A model generated the notes under the pieces. The model did no database searches. It saw only the letters and a list, made by a program, of their open reading frames with translations, and was not told the origin of the DNA. The position numbers were made by a program, and so were the translations under genes. This document shows, one piece after another, positions 16,339 to 25,057 of a DNA stretch of 64,000 nucleotides (within the stretch, counting starts at the first letter, position 1; every line of letters starts with the position of its first letter). Origin of the DNA: Planosporangium mesophilum. Its GTDB lineage: Bacteria > Actinomycetota > Actinomycetes > Mycobacteriales > Micromonosporaceae. The stretch spans positions 62,001-126,000 of the forward strand of contig NZ_BOON01000005.1 in assembly GCF_016863255.1 (NCBI RefSeq), in the 5' to 3' direction.

Positions 16339-19086
16339 ATGGACAGTGGTGACGAGACGCGCGGCGACGACCGCCGGGTGACGCCGTCCCCGTCCGGTCC
16401 GTCGGACACGGTACGCGGGTATCCGCCGCTGGGACTCGTCGTTGCGAGCGCGGTCGTCTTCGTCGCGTCGGCGGCGTGGTTCGCGGTGTACTGGGCGCAT
16501 CCGTTCGGGTCGCCGATCCTCGGCTGGCTGCCGGCGGTGTTCGGCCCGGCCCTCGGGTTCCTCGCCGCCCGGCGCGTCGCCCGCAACGACGAGCTGGCCG
16601 TGCCGGCCCGCCGGCTCTGGCACCAGGTCTCGATCGCCGCGTGCCTGGTCACCGTATCGATGGTCAGCGCCGCGTACGACGCCCTGAGCCGTGCTTCCGC
16701 CCAGCACATCGGGCCGGTCACGATCGGCCTGCTCGCGCTGGCGATCGCGTCGCTGCTGTGGGGCCTGCTACGGATGCCCGTCCACGCCCGGCCCCGCCGC
16801 GAATGGCTGACCATCGGCCTGGACATCGGGATCATCATCGTCGCGAACGGGCTCCTGTTCTGGTACTTCACCACCGACCATCAGAACAGCCAGCACCGGC
16901 AGGACTCGGTGAGCATCTTGGCGCTCGTGGTGCTCGCGGTCGGGGCCGTCCTGGTCGGCCTCAAGATGAGCCTCACCGGACCGGTCGGCATCGACCGCCG
17001 CGCCACCTGGGTACTGGGCTGCACGATCCTGGTCTGCGCGGCACTGGCGGCCCACGGGTCGCTGCTGGCGGACCACCCGGACCTGTCCCTACTGATGCCG
17101 ATCCTGCCCCTGGCCTACTTCGGGGTGGTCACCGCCGCGTGGCTGCAGGAGAAGGCCGTCATCGACGGGCGCAGCGCCGGCCGGCGGCGGCGGCGTCACG
17201 TCTTCAACCTGCTGCCGTACGTGGCGGTCGCCGCCATCGACACGCTGCTGCTCGTGACGATGCACGACAGTCGCGGCGCCGTCCAGCTCATGATCGCCGG
17301 TTCGGTGACCCTGACCGCTCTCGTGGTGGCCCGCCAACTGTTCGCCTTCGCCGACAACGCCCGGCTGCTGTCCCAGGTGGACGCGAGCATGCTCGAGCTT
17401 CGCCGGCACGAGCAGCGCTTCCGGTCGCTGGTGCAGAACTCCGACGACATCATCACCATCATCGGCGCCGGTGGGCGTTTCTCGTACGTGAGCCCCGGCG
17501 TGCGGCGGGTGCTCGGCGGGGAGCCGGAGGACTGGATGGGCCGGCTGGCCGACGACACCGTCCACCCCGAGGACCTGCCGATGCTCAACGGCCTGGTCCG
17601 GGAGCTGCGCAAGCAGCCCGGTGCCAGTACCCGCAGCCAGGCGCGCATCCTCCACGCCGACGGCGGCTGGCGCTGGATGGAGGTCACGTACACCAACCTG
17701 CTGCGCGACCCCAGCGTGCACGGGATCGTCTGCAACGCCCGCGACATCTCCGACACCCGCCGGTACCAGGACCAGCTCGCCTACCAGGCCTCGCACGACG
17801 AGCTGACCGGGCTGGCCAACCGGGCGCTGTTCACGTCCCGTACCGAGCGGGCCGTGGCGACGGCCGCCCCGGGCACCGTCGCGGTGGCGCTGGTGGACCT
17901 CGACGATTTCAAGACCATCAACGACCGGCTCGGGCACGCCGTGGGCGACGCGCTGCTCGTCGCGGTGAGCGCCCGGCTGCGCGGCTGCATGCGCCCGGAC
18001 GACACCGTCGCGCGGCTCGGCGGGGACGAGTTCGCCATCCTGCTCACCGACCTGCGCTCGGGTGAGAGCGGCGCGGTGGCCGAGCGGATCATCGCGGCGC
18101 TGACCGAGTCGGTGACCGCCGGCAACCACGACCTGCTGATCCAGGCGAGCATCGGGCTGGCCGACAACGACACCGGTAGCGACGCCGACGACCTGCTACG
18201 CCGGGCCGACATCGCCATGTACGCGGCCAAGGAGCTGGGCAAGAACCGGTACGTGCACTACGACTCCGACCTCGACGCCCGCGCGGTCGAACAGGCATCG
18301 CTCGCCGCCGCGCTCAGCCACGCGCTGGAGCGCGACGAGCTGCGGCTGCTCTACCAGCCCGTCGTCGACCTGCCCTCGGGCCGGGTGGTCGGGGTGGAGG
18401 CGCTCGTGCGCTGGCATCACCCCAGCGACGGCATGGTGTCGCCGGTGCGGTTCATCCCGGTCGCGGAGCGTACCGGCCAGATCGTGCCGTTGGGCGAGTG
18501 GATCCTGCGGACCTCGTGCTATCAGGCCGCCGACTGGTACCGCCGGTACGGTGACGAGGCGCCCGCGCGGATGAGCGTCAACGTCTCTGCCCGCCAGCTG
18601 CTCGAACCGGGCTTCCCGCAGACGGTCGCGTCGATCCTGGCCGAGACCGGCCTGCCGCCGGACCGGCTCACCGTCGAGATCACCGAGACGGCCGTGTTCG
18701 GCGGCGGCCGCGCGGTGGAGGCCGTGGCGGCCATCCACGCGCTCGGCGTCGCCATCGCGCTCGACGACTTCGGTACCGGCCACTCCTCGCTGGGCCTGCT
18801 GCGCACCTGCCCGGTCGATGTGCTCAAGGTGGACAAGTCCTTCGTGGACGGTGTCACCGGGACCGTGGAGCAGGAGGCGATCGTCACGTCGATCATCGAG
18901 ATCGCGCAGGCGCTGGGGCTGCGCGCGATCGCCGAGGGCGTGGAGACCGGCGCGCAGGCCGACCGTCTGCACGACCTCGGGTACCGCCTCGCCCAGGGCT
19001 TCCACTTCGCGAAGCCGCTGGGGTCGGCGGAGATCGAGAGCCTGTTCACGACGAACGAGGAGGGCTTCACCTCGGCCGCCGCCTGA
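16339..19086 (+). CDS. Membrane GGDEF-EAL protein (c-di-GMP turnover)
   Basis: A 915-residue protein. Residues about 25-340 contain some nine or ten membrane helices (MASE-like sensor). A PAS domain follows near 360-480 (RFRSLVQNSDDIITIIGAGG, then WRWMEVTYTNL). The GGDEF domain has an intact RLGGDEFAIL near 560 (cyclase). The EAL domain has an intact VEALVRW near 687, with TETAVFGG, ALDDFGTGHSS and LKVDKSFVDG (phosphodiesterase). Either activity may dominate. The ATG at 16339 is used, after a weak GAGGG; an ATG at 16294 is possible. It is divergent from the SnoaL-like gene and ends at a clear terminator. Proximity to the exopolysaccharide operon suggests a link, by inference. Confidence 0.92.
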   Translation: MDSGDETRGDDRRVTPSPSGPSDTVRGYPPLGLVVASAVVFVASAAWFAVYWAHPFGSPILGWLPAVFGPALGFLAARRVARNDELAVPARRLWHQVSIAACLVTVSMVSAAYDALSRASAQHIGPVTIGLLALAIASLLWGLLRMPVHARPRREWLTIGLDIGIIIVANGLLFWYFTTDHQNSQHRQDSVSILALVVLAVGAVLVGLKMSLTGPVGIDRRATWVLGCTILVCAALAAHGSLLADHPDLSLLMPILPLAYFGVVTAAWLQEKAVIDGRSAGRRRRRHVFNLLPYVAVAAIDTLLLVTMHDSRGAVQLMIAGSVTLTALVVARQLFAFADNARLLSQVDASMLELRRHEQRFRSLVQNSDDIITIIGAGGRFSYVSPGVRRVLGGEPEDWMGRLADDTVHPEDLPMLNGLVRELRKQPGASTRSQARILHADGGWRWMEVTYTNLLRDPSVHGIVCNARDISDTRRYQDQLAYQASHDELTGLANRALFTSRTERAVATAAPGTVAVALVDLDDFKTINDRLGHAVGDALLVAVSARLRGCMRPDDTVARLGGDEFAILLTDLRSGESGAVAERIIAALTESVTAGNHDLLIQASIGLADNDTGSDADDLLRRADIAMYAAKELGKNRYVHYDSDLDARAVEQASLAAALSHALERDELRLLYQPVVDLPSGRVVGVEALVRWHHPSDGMVSPVRFIPVAERTGQIVPLGEWILRTSCYQAADWYRRYGDEAPARMSVNVSARQLLEPGFPQTVASILAETGLPPDRLTVEITETAVFGGGRAVEAVAAIHALGVAIALDDFGTGHSSLGLLRTCPVDVLKVDKSFVDGVTGTVEQEAIVTSIIEIAQALGLRAIAEGVETGAQADRLHDLGYRLAQGFHFAKPLGSAEIESLFTTNEEGFTSAAA

Positions 19087-19097
19087 GGAGTTCCCCA

Positions 19098-19133
19098 GAG
19101 GGCGCCCGTCCACACATGTGGACGGGCGCCCTC
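19098..19133 (+). terminator. Intrinsic hairpin terminator
   Basis: 16-base perfect arms (19098-19113, 19118-19133) with loop ACAT, 12 bases after the GGDEF-EAL stop and ahead of cydA. No T-run. Confidence 0.8.
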
Positions 19134-19203
19134 GTGCGTGGGGGACCCTGCGCGAGGAGTACCGTGCCTACATATAGCGTCGGTACGTACAGGAGGATCC
19201 GCT

Positions 19204-20607
19204 GTGGACGCCCTGGACCTCGCCCGATGGCAGTTCGCCGTCACGACCCTCTACCACTTCCTGTTCATCCCGATCACCATCGGCCTGTCGGTCCTGGTCG
19301 CCGCGCTGCAGACGGCCTGGGTACGCACCGGCAAGGAGCCGTACCTGCGGGCCACGAAGTTCTGGGGCAAGCTGTTCCTGATCAACTTCGCGATGGGCGT
19401 GGTCACCGGCATCGTGCAGGAGTTCCAGTTCGGCATGAACTGGAGCGCGTACTCCCGCTTCGTCGGCGACGTCTTCGGCGCGCCGCTGGCGATCGAGGGG
19501 CTCCTGGCGTTCTTCCTGGAGTCCACGTTCCTCGGACTGTGGATCTTCGGCTGGGACCGGCTGCCGAAGCGGGTACACCTGGCCAGCATCTGGTGCGCCG
19601 CGATCGGCACCATCCTGTCCGCGTACTTCATCCTGGTCGCGAACTCGTGGATGCAGCACCCCGTCGGGTACCGGATCAACCCGGCCACCAACCGGGCCGA
19701 GCTCACCGACTTCGTCGCCCTGCTCACCAACTCGACGCACCTGGTCGCGTTCCCACACACCATCGCCGCAGCGTTCCTGACCTCCGGCGTACTGATGCTG
19801 TGCGTCTGCGCCTGGCACCTGATGCGCGGCAACGAGGCCGGAGTGTTCCGGCCCAGCCTGCGGCTGGCGCTGTGGACCATCGTGATCTCCGGCGCGGCGG
19901 TGGCGATCAGCGGTGACGTCATGGGCCGGGTCATGAACGAGCAGCAGCCGATGAAGATGGCCGCCGCCGAGGCGCTGTACTCCACCCGGCAGCCCGCCTC
20001 GTTCTCGCTGTTCTCGATCGGACCGCTCGACGGCAGCGCCGAGACGTTCGGACTGCGCATCCCGCACGCACTCTCGCTGCTGGCCACCGCGGACCCCAAC
20101 GGCGAGGTCGAGGGGATCAACGACCTTCAGCGGGAGTACGAGCAGCGCTACGGCCCCGGCGACTACCGGCCGTACGTGCCCGCCACGTACTGGTCGTTCC
20201 GGCTGATGATCGGCCTTGGCATGATCTCGGTCGCACTCGGCGCGCTCGGCCTCTGGCTGACCCGCCGCGGCCGGCTCCCCGTGAGCCGGGTGTTCTGGCG
20301 GGCCGCGGTCTGGTCGGTACCGCTGCCGCTGCTGGCGAACTCGTTCGGCTGGATCTTCACCGAGATGGGGCGCCAGCCGTGGACCGTCTTCGGCGTCTTC
20401 CGAACCGCGGACAGCGTCTCCCCGAACGTGGGCACGGCGAGCGTCCTGATCTCGCTCGCCACCTTCACGCTGCTGTACGGCGCCCTGGCCGTGATCGAAC
20501 TCTGGCTGATGATGCGCTACGCCAAGGCGGGGCCGCCGGTGATCCCGGCGCACGACGACCACGACCCGACGACGGCCGAGGACCGGCCGCTGGCTTTCGC
20601 GTACTGA
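19204..20607 (+). CDS. cydA: Cytochrome bd quinol oxidase subunit I
   Basis: A 467-residue membrane subunit of the bd oxidase, which oxidises menaquinol and reduces oxygen with high affinity. Seen: RWQFAVTTLYHFLFIPITIG with haem ligand His18, MNWSAYSRFVGDVFG, WMQHPVGY (second His ligand near 150), FAFHT-type TIAAAFLT helix, and GRQPWTVFGVFRT near 395, which follows the conserved Met/Glu region. The Q-loop is of the short form. GTG 19204 is set by AGGAGG at 19191-19196. It starts the operon cydA-cydB-cydD-cydC. Confidence 0.95.
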   Translation: MDALDLARWQFAVTTLYHFLFIPITIGLSVLVAALQTAWVRTGKEPYLRATKFWGKLFLINFAMGVVTGIVQEFQFGMNWSAYSRFVGDVFGAPLAIEGLLAFFLESTFLGLWIFGWDRLPKRVHLASIWCAAIGTILSAYFILVANSWMQHPVGYRINPATNRAELTDFVALLTNSTHLVAFPHTIAAAFLTSGVLMLCVCAWHLMRGNEAGVFRPSLRLALWTIVISGAAVAISGDVMGRVMNEQQPMKMAAAEALYSTRQPASFSLFSIGPLDGSAETFGLRIPHALSLLATADPNGEVEGINDLQREYEQRYGPGDYRPYVPATYWSFRLMIGLGMISVALGALGLWLTRRGRLPVSRVFWRAAVWSVPLPLLANSFGWIFTEMGRQPWTVFGVFRTADSVSPNVGTASVLISLATFTLLYGALAVIELWLMMRYAKAGPPVIPAHDDHDPTTAEDRPLAFAY

Positions 20608-20619
20608 GGGAGGTTGGTC

Positions 20620-21636
20620 ATGAACCTGGGTGACGTGTGGTTCGTCGTGATCGCGGTGCTGTGGACCGGGTACTTCCTGCTGGAGGGCTTCGACTTCGGG
20701 GTCGGCATCCTGCTGCCGGTGCTCGGCGGGCGCGACGAGGCCCGGCGGCGGGTGCTGCTCAACACGATCGGTCCGGTCTGGGACGGCAACGAGGTGTGGC
20801 TGATCGTCGCGGGCGGCGCCACGTTCGCGGCCTTCCCGGAGTGGTACGCCAGCCTCTTCTCCGGCTTCTACCTACCGCTGCTGCTGATCCTGGTGGCCCT
20901 GATCCTGCGCGGGGTGGCGTTCGAGTACCGCGGGAAGGTCGACAGCGACCGCTGGCGCCGCAACTGGGACGCCGCGATTGTCTTCGGCAGTTTCGTACCC
21001 GCGGTGCTCTGGGGTATAGCCTTCGGCAACATGGTCCGCGGTGTAGCTCTCGACGCGGGTCACCACTACGTCGGTGGGTTGGCCGACCTGCTCAACCCGT
21101 ACGCGCTGACAACGGGGGCGGCCACGCTGCTGCTGTTCACCACGCACGGGGCGGTGTTCGTGGCCCTGAAGACGACCGGGGAGATCCGTGCGGACGCGCG
21201 GGCGGTCGCCGGCCGGGTCGGCGTCGTCGCCGCCGTCGCGTGCGGCGGCTTCCTGGTCTGGACGCAAGCGGCGCGTGGTGACCGCGCGACCGGGGCGATC
21301 GCCACGGTCGCCGTTGTGGCGCTGCTCGGCGGGCTGGTCGCCAACCGGTTCGGCCGCGAGGGCTGGGCGTTCCTGGCCACCGCCGTCACGGTCGCGGCCA
21401 CCACGGCCACCCTGTTCGTGGCGCTCCACCCGGCCGTGCTCCCATCCACGCTCGCCCCGGCCAACGGCCTGACCGTTGCCAACGCGGCCGCCACCCCGTA
21501 CACGCTGAAGATCATGACCTGGGCGGCGGTGGCCTTCACCCCGATCGTGCTGGTCTACCAGGCCTGGACGTACTGGGTCTTCCGCAAGCGCATCGGCGTG
21601 CAGCACATCCCGCCACCGGTACGGACAGGGTCGTGA
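20620..21636 (+). CDS. cydB: Cytochrome bd quinol oxidase subunit II
   Basis: A 338-residue membrane protein paired with CydA. The start LGDVWFVVIAVLWTGYF is followed by the signature LLEGFDFGVGILLP (about 20-35), then GPVWDGNEVWLI and RGVAFEYRGK. About eight or nine membrane helices are visible. GGGAGG (20608-20613) lies six bases before ATG 20620. The stop overlaps cydD as GTGA. Confidence 0.95.
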   Translation: MNLGDVWFVVIAVLWTGYFLLEGFDFGVGILLPVLGGRDEARRRVLLNTIGPVWDGNEVWLIVAGGATFAAFPEWYASLFSGFYLPLLLILVALILRGVAFEYRGKVDSDRWRRNWDAAIVFGSFVPAVLWGIAFGNMVRGVALDAGHHYVGGLADLLNPYALTTGAATLLLFTTHGAVFVALKTTGEIRADARAVAGRVGVVAAVACGGFLVWTQAARGDRATGAIATVAVVALLGGLVANRFGREGWAFLATAVTVAATTATLFVALHPAVLPSTLAPANGLTVANAAATPYTLKIMTWAAVAFTPIVLVYQAWTYWVFRKRIGVQHIPPPVRTGS

Positions 21637-23261
21637 AACCGCTCGACCCGCGGCTGATCCGCTACGCCGGGGCGACCCGCGGGTACCTCGCCGCCTGCGT
21701 CCTCCTCGGTCTGGGCGGCGCCGTGCTGATCGTGGCCCAGGCGACGCTGCTCGCCGACGGCATCAGCGCGGCGTTCTCCGGCCACGGCGGGATCACCGCG
21801 ACCCTGGTCGCCCTCGCCGGGGTGATCGCCGGCCGGGCCGTGCTGGCCTGGGCGCAGGAGGCGGCTGCGCACCGGGCCGCCGCCGCGGTCAAGACCCAGT
21901 TGCGCGACCGACTGCTGGCCCACCTGGTACGCCTCGGCCCGGGCTGGTTGACCGGTCAACGGGCCGGCGAGCTGACGACGCTGAGCACCCGGGGCATCGA
22001 CGCGCTCGACGGGTACTTCTCCCGGTACCTGCCCCAACTGGTGCTGGCCGCGGTCGTACCGGCGATCGTGCTGGCCCGGCTGCTGCCGGCCGACCTCCTG
22101 GCCACGATCACGATCGCGGTCACGCTGCCGTTGATCCCGGTCTTCCTGGCGCTCGTCGGGCTGACCACCGAGGCCCGCAACCGGCGCAGCTTCCGGATGC
22201 TCGCCCGGCTGGCCCACCACTTCCTCGACGTGGTGGCCGGGCTGCCCACGCTCAAGGTGTTCGGCCGGGCCAAGGCGCAGGCCGAGACGATCCGGCGGGT
22301 CAGCGACGAGCACCGGCGGGCCACCATGCGTACCCTCCGGCTGGCCTTCCTGTCCTCGCTGGTGCTGGAGCTGATCGCGACGATCTCGGTCGCCCTGGTG
22401 GCGGTCGGGATCGGGCTGCGGCTGGTCAACGGCAGCCTCGACCTGCGGACCGCGCTGCTGGTGCTGATCCTGGCCCCCGAGGCGTACCTGCCGCTGCGGA
22501 TGGTGGGCACCCACTTCCACGCCAGCACCGAGGGGCTCGCCGCCGCCGAACAGGTCTTTTCGGTACTGGAGGAGCAGCCGCCCCCGCGCGGTACCCGCAC
22601 CGACGTGCCGGCCGGCCCGATCGTCGTCTCCGACGTCACGGTGCGCTACCCCGACCGGACGGTGCCGGCGCTCGACGGCGTCGACCTGACCGTGACTCCC
22701 GGCGAGGTACTGGCGCTGACCGGCCCGAGTGGCTGCGGCAAGTCGACGCTGCTCTCGGTACTGCTCGGCTTCGTGCCACCGGATTCCGGCCGGGTCTGCG
22801 TGGGCGACGCCGACCTCGCCGACCTCGACCCGGACGTGTGGCGCCGGCGCGTGGTGTGGATGTCGCAGCGGCCGTACCTGTTCGCCGGCACGGTCGCCGA
22901 CAACATCCGGCTCGGCGTGCCCGACGCCTCCGACTCCTCGGTGCGGACCGCCGCGCGCGCCGCCCTTGCGGAAGACTTCCTGGACGCCCGGGTCGGGGAC
23001 GGCGGCGCCGGACTCTCCGCCGGCCAGCGGCAGCGGGTGGCCCTGGCCCGCGCGTTCCTGTCGGACGCGCCGATCGTCCTGCTGGACGAGCCGACCGCGA
23101 ACCTGGACGGGGAGAGCGAGGCGGCGGTACTCGAAGCGGTACGCCGGCTGGCCCGGGGCCGGACGGTCGTCCTGGTCGCCCACCGGCCCGCGCTGCTGAC
23201 CCTCGCCGACCGGGTCGTGCGGATGGAAGCCGGCCGGATCGTCGAGAGGGTCGCGACATGA
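21633..23261 (+). CDS. cydD: CydD, ABC subunit for cytochrome bd assembly
   Basis: A 542-residue fused membrane-ATPase subunit. With CydC it forms the heterodimeric ABC transporter needed for bd oxidase assembly (linked to haem/thiol export). The membrane domain has GRAVLAWAQE, LTTLSTRGIDALDGYFSRYLP and TLKVFGRAKAQ, which are CydD hallmarks. The ATPase has GPSGCGKST near 363-371, MSQRPYLF, LSAGQRQRVALARA and LLDEPTANLD. GTG 21633 overlaps the cydB stop. Translation of cydC starts within its stop. Confidence 0.93.
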   Translation: MKPLDPRLIRYAGATRGYLAACVLLGLGGAVLIVAQATLLADGISAAFSGHGGITATLVALAGVIAGRAVLAWAQEAAAHRAAAAVKTQLRDRLLAHLVRLGPGWLTGQRAGELTTLSTRGIDALDGYFSRYLPQLVLAAVVPAIVLARLLPADLLATITIAVTLPLIPVFLALVGLTTEARNRRSFRMLARLAHHFLDVVAGLPTLKVFGRAKAQAETIRRVSDEHRRATMRTLRLAFLSSLVLELIATISVALVAVGIGLRLVNGSLDLRTALLVLILAPEAYLPLRMVGTHFHASTEGLAAAEQVFSVLEEQPPPRGTRTDVPAGPIVVSDVTVRYPDRTVPALDGVDLTVTPGEVLALTGPSGCGKSTLLSVLLGFVPPDSGRVCVGDADLADLDPDVWRRRVVWMSQRPYLFAGTVADNIRLGVPDASDSSVRTAARAALAEDFLDARVGDGGAGLSAGQRQRVALARAFLSDAPIVLLDEPTANLDGESEAAVLEAVRRLARGRTVVLVAHRPALLTLADRVVRMEAGRIVERVAT

Positions 23262-25048
23262 CCTCCCCGCGATCGTGGACACCTGACGGTGCCGTGGCCC
23301 CGGCAGGTGTCCACGATCGCCGGGTTGTCCGGCGGCTGCTGCGACTCGCCTCGCCGGTCGCGCCCCGACTGGCGCTCGCCGTGCTGTACGGGGTCCTCGC
23401 GGCCGGCAGCGCCATCGGCCTGATCGCAACCTCGGCCTGGCTGATCTCGCGGGCCGCCCAGCACCCGCCCGTGCTCTACCTGACCGTGGCGATCGTGGCG
23501 GTACGCACCTTCGGCATCACCCGGGGCGTCTTCCGCTACCTCGAACGACTGGCCGGGCACGACGCCGCGTTCCGCGTGCTGACCCGGCTGCGGGTACGCG
23601 CGTACGGGAGGCTGGAGCGGCTGGCCCCGGCGTCGTGTGCGCTGCTGCGCGCCGGTGACCTGGTCAGCCGGTTCGTCGCCGACATCGACGCGGCGTTGGA
23701 CGTCCTGGTGCGGGTCGTTCTCCCCTATCTCGTCGCCGCCCTGGTCGGCGCCCTGACGGTCGGCTTCGTCGCGACCATGCTGCCGTCGGCCGCCGTCGTG
23801 CTCGCCGCCGGACTCCTGGTGGTAGCGGTCGGCGTACCGCTGATCCAGCACGCCGCCGCCCGCCGGGCCGACCGGAACACCGCCCACCTGCGCGGCGAAC
23901 TGTCGGCGGCAACCGTCGACCTGCTGCGCGGCCTGCCCGACCTCGTCGCGTACGGTGCGGCCGGGCGGCGGCTCGCGGCGCTCGCCGAGACCGACTCCCG
24001 GCTGCGCGCCGCCGCCGCCCGGTCGGCCACCGGGGTCGGGCTCGGCGCCGGGCTGCTCACGCTGGCCGCGGGGGCCTGCGTCTGGGCCGGCCTCGCACTG
24101 GGCGCGCCCGCCGTATCCACCGGCGCGCTGAACTCCGTGCTGCTCGCCGTCGTCGTGCTCACCCCGATCGCGGTCTTCGACACCGTCTCGGGCCTGCCCG
24201 CCGCCGCGGCTCAACTGGCGGCTGCCCGCGCCGCGCTGGCGCGCGTCTTCGGCCTGCTCGACCAGCCCGAGCCGGTGACCGAGCCCGCGGCTCCGGTGAC
24301 CCTGCCGGAACCGCCGTACCGGCTGGAGGTGTGCGGCCTGAGCGCCGGGTGGCCGGGCGGGCCGGACGTGATCCACGACCTCGACCTGACGTTCACGCCG
24401 GGCCGGCGGCTGGCCGTGGTCGGGCCGAGCGGCTCCGGCAAGAGCACCCTCGCCGCCGTGCTCGTCCGCTTCCTCGACCCGAGCGCCGGACGGGTCACCC
24501 TCAACGGCGTGGACACCCGCGACCTCGCCGGCGACGACGTCCGTACCGTCGTGGGTCTGCTCACCGACGACGCCCGGCTGTTCGACACCACGATCGCGGA
24601 GAACCTGCGCATCGCCGACCGGGGCGCCGACGACGCCCGGCTGCGCGCGGTCCTCGCCGAGGCCCGGCTACTGGACTGGGTCGACACGCTGCCGGCCGGG
24701 CTGGACACGATGGTCGGCGAGCAGGGTTCCCGGCTGTCGGGCGGGCAGCGCCGGCGGCTCGCGCTGGCCCGCGCGCTGCTGGCCGACTTCCCCATCCTGA
24801 TCATGGACGAGCCGACCGAGCACCTCGACGAGGAGACCGCGGACGCCCTCACCGCCGACCTGCTGGCCGCCACCCGCGGTCGGTCCACGGTGCTGATCAC
24901 GCACCGGCTGACCGGCCTGACCGAGGTGGACGAGGTCGTGGTGCTCGACGGTGGCCGGATCGCCCAGCGCGGCAGCCACGACGCGCTCGTCGCCGTCGAC
25001 GGCCCGTACCGCCGGATGTGGAGTTCACTCCGGGTGAGTACCGGGTAG
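23258..25048 (+). CDS. cydC: CydC, ABC subunit for cytochrome bd assembly
   Basis: A 596-residue partner of CydD. Membrane domain about 25-330, with SAWLISRAAQHPPVLYLTVAIVAVR-type first helices and GITRGVFRYLERL, typical CydC. The ATPase has GPSGSGKST near 388-396, LSGGQRRRLALARA and IMDEPTEHLD. ATG 23258 overlaps the cydD stop. The first 22 codons or so are odd: they lie over a perfect 17-base inverted repeat (23269-23320), and their product (rich in Pro, Asp, Ala, Val) has no match to the usual N-terminus, which would begin near VVRRLLRLASPVAP. The element seems to have been inserted in frame, or the real start lies later. Confidence 0.93.
   Translation: MTSPRSWTPDGAVAPAGVHDRRVVRRLLRLASPVAPRLALAVLYGVLAAGSAIGLIATSAWLISRAAQHPPVLYLTVAIVAVRTFGITRGVFRYLERLAGHDAAFRVLTRLRVRAYGRLERLAPASCALLRAGDLVSRFVADIDAALDVLVRVVLPYLVAALVGALTVGFVATMLPSAAVVLAAGLLVVAVGVPLIQHAAARRADRNTAHLRGELSAATVDLLRGLPDLVAYGAAGRRLAALAETDSRLRAAAARSATGVGLGAGLLTLAAGACVWAGLALGAPAVSTGALNSVLLAVVVLTPIAVFDTVSGLPAAAAQLAAARAALARVFGLLDQPEPVTEPAAPVTLPEPPYRLEVCGLSAGWPGGPDVIHDLDLTFTPGRRLAVVGPSGSGKSTLAAVLVRFLDPSAGRVTLNGVDTRDLAGDDVRTVVGLLTDDARLFDTTIAENLRIADRGADDARLRAVLAEARLLDWVDTLPAGLDTMVGEQGSRLSGGQRRRLALARALLADFPILIMDEPTEHLDEETADALTADLLAATRGRSTVLITHRLTGLTEVDEVVVLDGGRIAQRGSHDALVAVDGPYRRMWSSLRVSTG
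23269..23320. repeat. GATC-ended inverted repeat inside the cydC 5' end
   Basis: Exact 17-base arms (23269-23285 and 23304-23320; GCGATCGTGGACACCTG and its complement) with an 18-base spacer. Such hairpins normally lie between genes here, yet this one is read through as codons 4-21 of cydC. Confidence 0.75.
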
Positions 25049-25057
25049 GGACGCGAC

